The notes under the pieces were generated by a model. That model saw only the letters and a program-made list of their open reading frames with translations. It was not told the DNA's origin and made no database searches. Below, piece after piece: positions 18,889-30,249 of a DNA stretch of 64,000 nt (within the stretch, counting starts at the first letter, position 1; the number at the start of each line of letters is the position of its first letter). The DNA is from Loripinus fragilis. Taxonomy: Eukaryota > Mollusca > Bivalvia > Lucinida > Lucinidae. The stretch covers positions 44,135,994 to 44,199,993 of the forward strand of contig OZ026515.1 in the NCBI GenBank assembly GCA_964019695.1. Reading direction: 5' to 3'. Made by a program: the position numbers and the translations under genes.

Positions 18889-19521
18889 ATTACTCTATGT
18901 TCGAATTGCAGTGGACACTCGGTTTTTCATCTGACATTATGCAGTTGTCAGTTTGTAATTGATTATCCTTTACCTTTAGGTCAGGGGTATTGCCATCTCT
19001 GATGGCTGTTTGTTTTTTTTACACAATTTGTCATTCATTGGATCTCTTCTCATCCAAAAGTCAAATAAACTTTGTTCAAACTACTTTGTTAAACCTTGGG
19101 TGTTTTAGTGTCCCAAAATTTATGTTATATTTAAGCCCACCTTAGCTGGCTCAGTGCCTACTTATAGTAGTGTTGATTGTCCATTATTATGGGCAGATCC
19201 AGTGGGGGGGACAAGGGGTCCAGAACAAGTGGCTATAGGTTTCCTAAGAAATTCTGGTAGGGACCCACCTCGAAAAGCAACTGGACCCCTTGCATCCTCC
19301 TCCCCACCCCCGATTATAAACTTTGCTCTAAACTCTTCTCTTAACCCTTTGCTTTATACATCTTTTACTTAAAGGGATAATTCTCACTTTTTTTTAAAAT
19401 GCATTTATTATAGGGTTTACAGTATGGCAGGAAGAATCCCTCATTTAATGTTTGTGAATGCCCTTCTATTAGCCTGTAATTAATTACTTTTGCTTCTTAA
19501 TGGGAGTCTGGTCATTCTCAG

Positions 19522-19604
19522 GTCAATGATCTCTACACACCAAAACTGGAATCACTTCCACCTGCTTACACACTACCAAAGCAGAATTATAAATCAGTCA
19601 AAAG
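19522..19604 (+). other. Unassigned exon candidate
   Basis: It is flanked by an AG acceptor (gtctggtcattctcag) and a donor-like AAAAG|GTAAAA. The 83 nt are open in one frame and read VNDLYTPKLESLPPAYTLP, then a basic end. Splicing it to the DIPK1 exon at 37074 would leave the DIPK1 start codon intact, so it could be a 5' UTR exon, but nothing proves a link. The surroundings show repeat-like features (a similar 'gataattc' start recurs near 20528), so chance is a real alternative. Confidence 0.25.
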
Positions 19605-19979
19605 GTAAAAAATAACAATGTTTCAGAGTAATGCTTTTAGCAATGTGTGCATTGATGAGTATATTTTGATACTTGGCCCATATTTAATAATTAATTCTAA
19701 AATTGAAGTCTTAAAGCACTAATTATTACTATAGCAGACGACATATTTTGTAACACTTTTCTTCATTTTGCTAACAAAAAGACAGAATAAAATCAAATGA
19801 AACTTATTGAAAAACAAAATACTTTTCGTTTGACAGTTGTTACATTTTAATTTGCATTGATTTGGCTGTTGATTGTAATTAAAATGGAATACCCATTATC
19901 CAATATTGAAATAAAGAAATTGACTAAAAGGTGCCGCTTCAATCATTTGGCAGACCAGCATATTGAGGTTAACTCAGGT

Positions 19980-20060
19980 TAATGTGTGCCAATAGCTGTA
20001 AGATGGCTGCTCCCAGAAGGGCTATAAAAGCTTCTGTAATTAACTAACTAGATGGATAAA
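19980..20060 (+). promoter_or_regulatory. TATA-box-like site with an upstream YY1-like motif
   Basis: 'gggctataaaagc' is a close match to a metazoan TATA box. About 30 bases upstream is 'gtaagatggctgc', resembling a YY1 core (AAGATGGC). Both would suit a + strand start near 20060. No gene in the next several kb is established, so this is weak. Confidence 0.25.
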
Positions 20061-20769
20061 TGATCTGTGAAAATAGAATTAGTCCATAACGAAATATTTA
20101 TTTGTGAATAAAGTAAAATGTTAAAAAGCATGAACATACACTTTAAACCCATGATTAGAGATCATTAGAATTCAAAATAGTTTTTACCAACAGGTCAAAT
20201 GGTGATCCTTTACCAAAATACTTATTTGACCTTATAAGTACATGTACCATACCTGTGACTTTTTTTTTTCAAATTTTTTATCCACTTTGGAAAACAGTGT
20301 TTATCCAGATCAGCAGATCATCATCCACGCTGTTATTCATTCAGACTGAATCCATGTTTATAATGATTTTGCACAACTGACCATTGACTGGAAATAAGAA
20401 GTTGATAACAATCCATGATGCAAAGCACACAGTGTGCACTAATAGCATGTGTACTTGATAGGTCAAATAAGGTAGCTTAATTGAATTGGATCATCCTTGC
20501 TGCAGGCTGAGAGGATATATTGTTAAAGTGATAATTCCGACTTTTTTTCATATGCATTTATTATAGAGCTAACAGTATACTGGGGACCATATGACCATTT
20601 ATTTTGTTGAAACTGCTCCAATTAGCCTATAATTTAATTGCACTCACATGCCACAGGGGATCGCCATTAATCACTTGAACACTCCAAGAAGAATTCCTCA
20701 GGCAGCACTACACAAGGTGCAGTTATCAGGTCAAGCAGGTTAATTACAGTCAGTGTTTAATGTTCGGTC

Positions 20770-20905
20770 TGATCTATTTCAAAACTGTTTGGAAAGATTA
20801 TCAAAGAGTGTCAAACAGTTTGGATCCTGATCAGGCCCGACAACATGCCATACCTCTTATCAATTTTTTTTTTGTAAAGCTTATCAGCAGACGACACAAA
20901 GAGGT
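20770..20905. mobile_element. Hairpin family M3, degenerate copy
   Basis: 'agtgtcaaacagtttggatc', 'ctgatcaggcccgac' and 'ttatcagcagacgacac' are recognisable, but the right half of the hairpin is decayed. Confidence 0.6.
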
Positions 20906-21304
20906 TAAAAGTAAAATGGTATGAGCATCAAGCACCGCATCTGCGTTTGATTATAGCCTGATCAGTGTTTCTTAGCAACATAATGTGTAGCTAAAGTATC
21001 CAAGCTTCAAGGACTCTGGCTAGAATTGGCAGATTCGTGAACAAACAGGCGAGACTCGGATCAGCCTGGATATAGACACTGTATGGTCAGAGTCTTTGCT
21101 GTCTGCATTGATCAATGCGCAGGCTGATCTGAGTCTGTTAGGCTTTCAAGCCATTTTGTTGGATTGGACCTAATAAACTGGACTTGGTTTGAATTTCAAG
21201 AATTTGCTCAGATTTATGGAAATGATAATAGGAATGATAAAAATTATGACATTAAACAATGCAAATACATGTACTCTTTGTGAATACAGGATTATTTTGA
21301 ATGT

Positions 21305-21475
21305 TTTAATTGTCTGCCTTTTTCTTTAAGAAATCACTTTTCCAAAAAAATTTTTTTAGGAATGCGATCAGAGCACCAAACAGTTTGGATTCTGATCAGG
21401 TCCCTTATTTTGGTGGGCCTGATCTGGGTTCAAAATGTTTGAAAAGCAGAAGATATCATGCACAGAGCTAAATGT
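21305..21475. mobile_element. Hairpin family M3, copy
   Basis: The hairpin 'ttctgatcaggtccc' / 'gggcctgatctgggtt' is flanked by 'tgtctgcc...aaatcactttt' and 'agcagaagatatcatg'. The ends are more diverged than in the 16 kb and 17.8 kb copies. Confidence 0.65.
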
Positions 21476-21589
21476 TACAATTTCAATCAATGCTATTAAC
21501 TATTACTTACTTAGGGGCCCTGAACCAGACTGCTTATTTCTGTAGTGCAAACATGTAAGGTAGCCCCTATCTAAAGTAATTCTCATTCT

Positions 21590-21890
21590 TATCACTTTAA
21601 GCCATTATTGCTCAACGAAATAATTGAATGGAAGCACAGCCATATTATAAGTTCTCTCCACTGAGATGTGGTGCCATTAACTCACAGCTAAGGTGACCAG
21701 ATGTTTGATTTCAAGCTATTTGGCAACCATGAGGGAAAACATGTCAGCAGCCAGTTATTGGTTTTACGGGCAATAAACTTGCTTTTAATCACCTTAGCTG
21801 ATGGAAAAGCAGAGTGGTAAAAATTAATTAGTAATTAATGAGGAATTTATTTTTGATCAAGATAAATATTAATAGGGCCGGAATATTCCC
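21590..21890. other. Non-repeat stretch rich in TAATTA-type motifs
   Basis: No hairpin or tandem structure is obvious. The stretch has mixed composition and ends with a run of overlapping homeodomain-like cores ('aattaattagtaattaatg'). It could be a regulatory element or unique intergenic DNA. Confidence 0.25.
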
Positions 21891-21974
21891 TTTAAGTAGT
21901 ATCCATCTAAGATCTCTGTGCTTCAATCCTCAACTATAACTTAGCACTTTGCATGCTGGGTACTTTTATGGTTT

Positions 21975-22105
21975 TGTTTTGGTCTGCTGACTTTTTTCAA
22001 AACTATAAATTCATTCAGGATCACTATCCGAGTTTCAAATAGTTTGGATCCAGGTCTTGGTTCAAACTATTTGCAACAGTTACCAGCAGACGACAGAAGT
22101 CACTA
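21975..22105. mobile_element. Hairpin family M3, shortened copy
   Basis: It begins 'ggtctgctgacttttttcaa' and ends 'taccagcagacgacagaag'. The central hairpin is reduced to 'tttggatccaggtc' with a truncated partner. Confidence 0.6.
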
Positions 22106-22289
22106 CTGGCAAGTTAATAATCATGCTTGATACTTGAATTTCGTGAAACTAAATTTATGACCAATTGTGGGGGTCCATTCAGAGCCATGTGCAGGTGCTT
22201 TTGTAATAGATTCCTAGACCTTTAGAGATATACTTTAACATTAAATTGTGATTAAAAATCTTCTTATCAATCAGTTTAGTGTTTTGGGT

Positions 22290-22810
22290 GCTAGGTTCTT
22301 TTGAGTACCCACAACACATGTTTAGATTGAAGTAGATAAAACAATAATTTTCAATTAAGAAATAGATCAGCTCTAGCAGTGAATTGTTGAGTAATAATTC
22401 ACTGTTTGGAGGTCAATTGTAAAGAAGATCAAATCACGAGCGCATACACCTGACCAACAAACAGTGAATTATTACTCAACAATTCACACTCTGGAGCTGA
22501 TCTATTTCGATTCTAACACACAATATACGACGAAAACACATTTGAAGTCTTCAGCTTCTTTCAACTTTTAGCCATTGCACTGAAGAATTCCCGCCAATAC
22601 TTAGACTACGTCGCATTGATTTACGTGCATTTGTAATGTCTTTCAAGCGTAAAAACTACGTTACACAGTCTAACTCCGTGAATGGCGTTATTTTCCATTT
22701 ACAAATGATGTCAGCTAGCACGCATTTTCCCAGCGCTTTCAAAACTGTGAATTATTGTTTGATATATCACACTTTTTTAGCATTGACTATAGGGGAGGTG
22801 TGTTAGAATT
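22290..22810. mobile_element. Foldback element with a long inner stem
   Basis: The inner arms 'gtgaattgttgagtaataattcactg' and the inverted 'cagtgaattattactcaacaattcac' flank about 70 bases (22380-22500). Outside them 'aaatagatcagctc' pairs with 'gagctgatctattt'. The left end carries the M4 phrase 'ttcttttgagtacccac'. No coding potential. Confidence 0.65.
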
Positions 22811-23032
22811 ACAAATATAAGGTCCTCAACCAAAATATTTCTCATTGATCACCATGCTCCTTAAATTACACTCTACCGAAGTTGCTCAAATGATACCATT
22901 TTGCAGCGCTTAACAACAGTGCCTCCAGGGCTAAGAATTCAGGTGAGCGATCCAGGGTCATCACTGCCCTCTTGTTTGATATAAGTGTGGGTTGATGAGG
23001 AGCTCCATACTGAAAAGAATAGTGCAATTGAT

Positions 23033-23243
23033 TAAAAGGCACTTTTTTCACTGGAGAAGGATAATTCCAAATTTCCAGTTGAATCCACTTGAATTTCCAC
23101 AGGAATAAAGTGGAAATACCTGTGAATTCCAGTCTAATTTCCACTATATTCCAGTGAAAGTTCCACACTAGGTTCAGTGGAATTTACACTTTATTGATTC
23201 CAGTGGAAATTCCACTGGATTCCAGTGGGAAAAAAGTGCCTTA
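23033..23243. mobile_element. Palindromic element built of repeated 'ttccagtggaa' blocks
   Basis: The ends are 'ttaaaaggcacttttttcac' and 'ccagtgggaaaaaagtgcc' followed by ttaa, so TTAA borders both sides. The interior has about ten degenerate copies of a self-complementary 'ttccagtggaa' word in both orientations. Confidence 0.7.
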
Positions 23244-23399
23244 ATCCACTGCATTCCAGTGGATATACTTGTCAATTACAGTGTTTTGGGTGTCTATGAG
23301 ATGGTTCATTTGAGTACCTACAACTAGCAGTAGCTAGTTTAGCTACCTACAACATATGTTTTGGCTGAAATCCAAGAAAAATAGTCTGCAATTCTGCAC

Positions 23400-23800
23400 G
23401 TTATCTGGTGGCCTGTCACAGTTTCCAATGCCATCTATTATTAACCAGGGTCTGTCCGAAGGTGGGAGGAATATTTCCTGCTCCCCTTCCCCTAGCAACA
23501 GTTTGTTGTGTTGGTTCTCTAAGCAAATACTATCTACCTCCCCAAGCAACAGCATGTTGTTGGGCCCCTGAAATAAAATCCCCCACCCTTTGATCGTGGG
23601 TCCTAAAATGAAATTCTGACCCTCTCCCCCCCACCCCAACCCCACCCCACAGCAAGAGTGTTATTGTACCTCTTAAGTAAAATCTGCCACCCCAAGCAGT
23701 AGCATGTTGTTGGGCCCTGAAATAAATATCACTCCCTATCTTTGGCCCTTAAATAAATTCTGACCCCCCCCCCACACACACACACACACACATTGCTCTG
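23400..23800. repeat. C-rich degenerate tandem repeat and CA microsatellite
   Basis: 'agcaacagcatgttgttggg', 'cctgaaataaaat' and 'aaattctgaccc' recur twice or three times at roughly 100-150-base spacing. A (CA)n run at 23773-23791 follows a poly-C stretch. Confidence 0.65.
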
Positions 23801-23814
23801 GTACCAATCATGCC

Positions 23815-26069
23815 CTTGAGCAGGAACAAAATTCTGACATCAATCAAGGGCCATAGCTATGTTACAAATAACAAAATGTAACGGGTAACAATCCCAAACT
23901 AGATATTGTCAGGATAAATGCATATTCAAAATTTGGTGAAATTCTATCCATTTGTTCTCCAGATATTGAGTGGGCGTAATTCTGAAATAAATCAAGGGCC
24001 ATAACTCTGTTACAAATAAGCAAAAAATGACAGCTAACAATCCCAACCTAGATTGTTCTCAAGATACATAGTAGAGACGAAATTCTGACCCCAATCAAGG
24101 GCCATTACTCTGTTACGAATTTGCAAAAATATGACAGGTTACAATCCCAACCTAGATCTTGTCAATTTTAAGTTTGGTCAAATTCTGTCAATTTATTCTC
24201 GAGATATTGAGCGTCAATGAATTTTCGGAGTAAATCAAGGGCCATAACTCTGGTACAAGTATGCGAAAAATAATGTGTAACAATCCGAACATAGATCTTG
24301 TCAATATAAATATATAAAATTTGGTAATATTCTGTCCATTTGTTCTCAAGATATTGAACGGAAACGAATTTTTTGCGTAAATCAAGGGCCATAACTCTGG
24401 AAAAATGTTAGTTAATTCTCAAGATATTGAGCAGAAACGAAATTTTGGCATATATCAAGGGCCATAACTGGTACAAATTTGCAAAAAATGACGTGGTACA
24501 ATCCCAAGTTAGATCTTGCCAAGATGAATGCATATATAAAATTTGGTGAGATTCTACCAATTGGCTCTCAAGATATTGAGCAGAAACTAAATTTTGGCAT
24601 AAATAAAGCCCCGTAACTCTGGTACAAATTCCGAAAAATGGTGTGTAACAATCCCAAGTTAGATCTTGTTAATATGAATGCATATATAAAATTTGGTGAA
24701 AATATGTCATGTATTTCTCAAGATATTGAGCGAAAATGAAAATTCGGCGTAAATCAAGGGCCTTAACCCTGGTACAAATTTATGAAAAATGATGTGTAAC
24801 AATCCAAAGCTAGATCTTCCCAAGATGAATGCATATTGAAAGTTTGGTCAAATTCTGTCAATTTGTTCTCAAGATATTGAGCGGAAATGAAATTTTGGTG
24901 TAAATTTAGGGCCATAACTCTGGTTCAAATGTGTGAAAAATGACAGGTAACAATCCCAACCTAGATCTTGTCAATATCAATGCATATACGAGGCCCCCAG
25001 GGGGTGTCTGTGCTCCCTTGATCCCTGAAAAAATGCATTGACCTCCCCAAATTCCTGAAATGATGTGTAACAATCCCAAGCTAGATCTTGCTAATATGTA
25101 TGCATATATAAAATTTGGTGAAAATATGTCAAGTAGTTCTCGTGATATTGAACGGAAACGAAATTTCAGCGTCAATCAAGGGCCATAACTCTGGTACAAA
25201 TTTGCGAAAAATGATGTGTGACAATTCCAAGTTAGATCTGATCAAGATGAATGCATATTGAAAATTCGGTGAAATTCTACCAATTGGCTACCAATATATT
25301 GAGAGGAAACGGAATTTTGGCTTAAATAAAGGGCCATAACTCTGGTACAAATTTCCGAAAAATGACCTGTAACAATCCCAAACTAGATCTTGTCAATATG
25401 AATGCATATAAAAATTTGTTGAAAATATGTCAAGTAGTTCTCAAAATATTGAGCGGAAACGAAATTTCGGCGTAAATCAGGGGCCATAACTCTTGTACAA
25501 ATGTTCCAAAAATAATGTGTAACAATCCCAAGGTAGATCATGTCAATTTAATGCATATTCAAAATTTGGTTAGATTCTATACAGTATTTCTCAAACAAAT
25601 TAAGACTGACAGACGGAGGGAATGACAGACGGAGGGAATGACAGACAACCCAATTTCAAAGCCGAGCTATAATAAGCTAACAATTCCAACCTAGATCTTG
25701 TCAATATCATTGTATATAAAATTTGGTGAAAATCTGTCATTTTGTTCTCAAGATACAAAGTGATGACGAAATTCTGACCCAAATCAAGGGCCATAACTCT
25801 GTTACATGACAGGTAACAATCCCAACCTAGATCTTGTCAATATAAAGTTTGGTCGAATTCTGTCAATTTGTTCTCAAGAGATTGAGCGGAAACGATATTC
25901 TGACATTAATCAAGGGCCACAACTCTGTTACAAATAAGCAAAAAAAGACAGGTAACAGTTCCAATCTAGATTTTGTCAATATCAATGCATATTTAAAATT
26001 TGGTAAAAGATTTTCAATTTGTTCTCAAGCTATTGAGCGGAAATGAAATTCTGGCGTAAATCAAGGACC
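23815..26069. repeat. Satellite A, about 150-bp monomer, left segment
   Basis: Diverged monomers of about 146-151 bp repeat head to tail. The consensus phrases are 'atcaagggccataactctgg', 'taacaatcccaagctagatc', 'aatgcatatataaaatttgg' and 'ctcaagatattgagcgg'. Short reading frames on both strands reflect the repeat, not genes. The array resumes at 28986 after the inserted TTAA element. Confidence 0.9.
24992..25058. mobile_element. Remnant of the 'ggcccccaggggg' element inside satellite A
   Basis: The 67 bases from 'ggcccccagggggtgtctg' match the left end of the larger element at 29803. They sit at the same point of the satellite monomer, after 'tgcatatacga'. Confidence 0.7.
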
Positions 26070-26696
26070 TTAAAGTCACTACCCATAGCAATAACCGTAA
26101 CTCTAAATCATCAAGGGAGGTAATACTTGGTAGCGTTCGATTATGACAAAGTGTGATTTTACGCAACTATGATATGTTTTCTACCGACAGTAATGCCCGT
26201 TACACTGCGCGTCGGTAATCTGAAAGTGATTGATATAACATTAAAAATGCAAACAAAATTTTAAGTATAATGAACAACAAAAGTTGGCATTCTTTACGGA
26301 TACTAAACGATGGACGCTCAGCTCTGTGAGAAGAAAAAAAGTCAGTCAGTGTAATGGAACACGCATTCTTGCATAGATATCTATTCGTATAGCTGTTTAC
26401 ACCCGTTGTCAAATGAACGAAAATCCATGTTCAAATCAGGAGATTCACGTGCTGTTTGAACATGGGTCTGAACTTGAAAATACTTCAAATGAGCCCTGCA
26501 TTATTTGCATGACGTTATATACGGACCAGACTGATCATTTCGCCGATGTTTTTGTTCGCGAAAACGTTGCGTACGGTTATGACGTAATGACGTTCGAAAG
26601 TACACAGCCGACGCCATTTTGTTTAGAGAAATCCAGTGTAAGAAAATGGACAATTTAATGTTTTAGCAGCGTTTTCAGTGCGAATTGAGCTGGAAT

Positions 26697-26871
26697 AAGG
26701 TAAAATATGCAAGAATAACGATCACACATGTTTGTTTCATTGCATTAACACTTGCCGGGTCCCTCGGATGATGTTGAACACTCGGCCTATCGGCCTCGTG
26801 TTCAAACAGCATCCTCGAGACCCGGCAAATGTTAATGCATGAAAAAACATGTGTGATCCCTATATTTTACC
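26697..26871. mobile_element. Nested foldback element within TTAA-element copy 2
   Basis: The arms 'aggtaaaatatgc...gatcacacatg' and 'catgtgtgatccctatattttacc' enclose an inner hairpin with 'cttgccgggtccctcg' / 'cgagacccggcaaatg' and 'gaacactcggcc' / 'ggcctcgtgttc'. It is missing from copy 1. Confidence 0.7.
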
Positions 26872-27053
26872 AGGGAAATGTCAGTCGACTGTTCGCGGTT
26901 TTTTGACAGTCCACTTCAACAATCATGATATAACTACTTGTATATAGATTTATATATGATTTTCTGGTTTTATTTTACCTGCATTAAAATTTCACCAAGA
27001 CAGACTATCTCGTCACGTTCTCTAGCGTCTACTTTGAACCTGACGTGCGCTAA

Positions 27054-27079
27054 TGACGTCACTTGCTCTTATGACGTCA
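27054..27079. promoter_or_regulatory. CRE-type palindrome pair in copy 2
   Basis: TGACGTCA at 27054-27061 and 27072-27079, at the same relative place as in copy 1 (start spacing 18 here, 19 in copy 1). Confidence 0.5.
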
Positions 27080-28985
27080 TTGTGCGTAAACGACAAGAAG
27101 CGAACCTGACGTTTACGTTGAGAGCCCCTCGCTTTAGTTTGCGTCCTTAACAATTTGCCTTATGTCAAATGTGTTCCAATACTTAGCTACAAGGCTATCT
27201 TGGGCTAAGGTTGACCCAAGTATAGTCGTGATTCTAAATTATAGTCGGCCTACTCTAAATTATTAAAGGTACGCAAGGAATTCTGCCATCGGGGTCTGCA
27301 AACAAAAAAGGCGCAGACCAGCTTGCGCATCCGCGCAGTCTGATCAGCGCCTTTGCTATTCACAGATTGAATAGTATCGTATCTAAACTTGCTCTGGACA
27401 TGCGAGATTTCACTATTCTATCTAGTCTCAGTGGCTGAGGGGGGGCTGGTTTTGGTATGATCTTATCGGAAACCCTGAAGACAGGTTTTGTCGCATCGAT
27501 GCTCATTTATATTCATGTAAATGCGGACCCAATCTTCAAGCCTGGTTCATGTGATATGCGCATAGAAAATGTCTAGCCCCTCTAGACTACTGGTGGCCAA
27601 TTCCGCCCATGACCAACGCCGACGGGATCCCGCCGACGGGAAAATAGTACCCCCTCCCCCTCCGCGCCACTGAATACCCCCTTTAGTAGCGGAAAGGATG
27701 TGGGCATAAAAAGAACCCTTTTCATATAAATGCGGGTCCAACCAAATCGTAGGCAAGTTATAGGTGCTCAGTGAGACGGTTCTTTTGAGCACCCAAAGCA
27801 AATATAAAAATAATGAGCAATAAAATATTTACAATTTTACGCTAAATTTTTTGCTAATCTCCAAGGTTACTCTACATTTGACATGTTTCAACTGAAAGAT
27901 GTCCGTCAAGGGATATATAGATCTAATAGAAATAAACCAACTCTGGTCAAGTGTTAAGGTCTGGCCTTGCTTCGCGATCGGGCATTAGTATGGCGCCCGA
28001 GGCCGCAACAAAGATTTAAACTTGGATGAGTACATGAAGTATATGCATCGATCAATTAAAGCGATGCATATTAAAACAGCACATTTTCACCTAAATTTGA
28101 CATGCAGAGTTACCCCGTGACCTTGAAAAACGGCTAATGTCCCCAAAACATTACATCTCTATCCTAATGGTGTATCTATGCAAATTTGGTCAAAATATAT
28201 CGACTAGGTGTTCAGACAAAATGCGGATAAGTTTCTTTTTACCGTGGGTGGGGTATTTTGGTATGTTTTTGGTATTGAAAAGTCTTCACATATATGCATA
28301 TAAATGTTCCAAGTATTTGGAGTACATATAATTTCATTTGGAAGTTCAGAGTGAGGTATTCTAATCAACAGTGAGGTATTCTTAAGGTTTTAACATGCTT
28401 AGAAATAAGAAAAGCCTGCTAAGATCATTAAATTTTAGTTTAGGGGGTAGGGATAATTATTTGGTAATATCTCACCAATTAGACGGTGAATTCTTTTTAA
28501 ATTTTGTCATAAGGCATCTTATATAATGATCACTTTCCTAAAAAGAAAATAGAAAAAAATATTTTTTTAAAGTATGTTTAAATATTGAATTATCAGTCAG
28601 TAATTGCCGAAAAATAATGCATAAATATCGGTGAACGCTGGTTTGAAAGCGTGATATGAAGAAAAATACTTGTATAGCTGCAAAAGAATGGTTTGAGAAA
28701 AAGTTCTTAATTACTTATGGCTTCGCATGCTTGTTTGAAATAACGATTTTCAAATATAAAATTGAGTTACAGAATATTTTACTTGTCTTAATGAGTTTAC
28801 AAAAAGCTGCGTAAAAGAGCCAACATAGTCCATATAATGAAGAGCTGTAACTTTTGAACTGGACGGTAAATTTTCTTTGTTTTGCGTTATTTTGCTTATA
28901 ATATGATGTACTACAGAATATCAAAAAATGAAAAAAATCTATTTTTTGGAAAAAAAAATCGCCCAGGTGTGGGCAGTGACCTTAA

Positions 28986-29800
28986 CTCTGGTACGAATGT
29001 GCGAAAAATGATATTTAACAACCCCAAGCTAGATCTTGTCAATATCAATGCATATATAAAATTTTGTGAAATTCTGTCAATTCGTTTTCAAGATATTGAG
29101 TGGAAAGGAAATTTAGACCTAAATCAAGGGCCATAACTCTGGTACAAGTGTGCGAAAAATGATGTGTAACAATCACAACTTAGGCTTTGTCAATATGAAT
29201 GCATGTATAAAATTTGGTGAAATTCTGTCAATTTGTTCTCAATATATTGAGCGGAAATGAATTTTTGGCGTAAATCACGGGCCATAACTCTGGTACAAAT
29301 GTGCGAAAAATGACAGATAATAATCCCAACCTAGATCTTGTCAATATAAAGTTGGTCTAATTCTGTCAATTTGTTCTCAAGATATTGAGCGGAAACAATA
29401 GTCTGACATCAATCAAGGGCAACAACTCTGTTACAAATAAGCAAAAAAATGACAGCAAACAATCCCAAGCTAGATCTTGCCAATATCAACGCATATTTAA
29501 AATGCGGTGAAAGCCTGTCAAGTTGTTTTCAAGCTATTGAGCAGAAATGAAATTCGGGCGTAAATCAAGGACCTTAACTCTGGTACAAATGTGCGAAAAA
29601 TGATGTTTAACAACCCCAAGCTAGATCTTTCAATATCGATGCATATATAACATTTGGTGAAATTATGTCAATGTGTTCATAAGATATTGAGCGGAAATGA
29701 AATTTTGGCGTAAAGCAAGGGTCATAACTCTGGTACAAATGTGCGAAAACATGACAGGTAACAATTCCAACCTAGACCTTGTCTATATCAATGCATATAC
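28986..29800. repeat. Satellite A, right segment
   Basis: It continues the monomers of 23815-26069 directly after the TTAA element, with five to six more units. It ends where the element at 29803 begins. Confidence 0.88.
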
Positions 29801-29802
29801 GA

Positions 29803-30218
29803 GGCCCCCAGGGGGTGTCTGTGCTCCCTTGATCCCTGAAAATAATGCTTTGACCTCCCCAAATCCCTGAAAGAAAATTCCTCAGTTCCCTCCTTTGCTC
29901 CCCAAATCCTTAAAATTAATTCGGCTTCTCCCCAAATCCCCAAAAATATAACTTGGGCCATTTCTCCCTAAAATGTGTTTTTCTTTCCACATGATAAAAT
30001 TCACATTCTTTTATGAAACTTACACGAGCGGATGATTTAATATTCACTTAAAACTTAACGTTATCCATCATGTAAAGATATGGCTTAGCCACTGAATACA
30101 CGATACATAATCGTAATGAAATGCATAATATATAGCTCAAAGTATGAGGCCATCCATAAGATTCTGAATCTGTACCTGGTAGAGTTGGTAATGAGGACGG
30201 GAATGAGGAATGCTCTCG

Positions 30219-30249
<31 letters not shown>

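Larger units (their letters stand above)
26074..28981. mobile_element. Non-autonomous piggyBac-like (TTAA) element, copy 2
   Basis: It is flanked by TTAA at 26070-26073 and 28982-28985, and aligns along its length with 11303-13693. It is 2908 bp, the extra length being mainly a block of about 505 bases (roughly 26362-26868) absent from copy 1. The left terminus is slightly decayed ('agtcactaccca'). It interrupts satellite A at 'ggaccTTAActctgg', so it inserted after the satellite existed. No transposase reading frame is seen. Confidence 0.82.

Noticed and set aside
26413..26658. 81-codon ATG-initiated frame in TTAA-element copy 2
   Set aside because: No recognisable domain, absent from copy 1, and flanked by a palindrome. 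Kept only as an observation, not a gene.
30222..30248. Poly-T run as a reverse-oriented retrogene tail
   Set aside because: No coding or SINE-like sequence lies on the minus strand next to it; treated as a simple repeat within the composite element.
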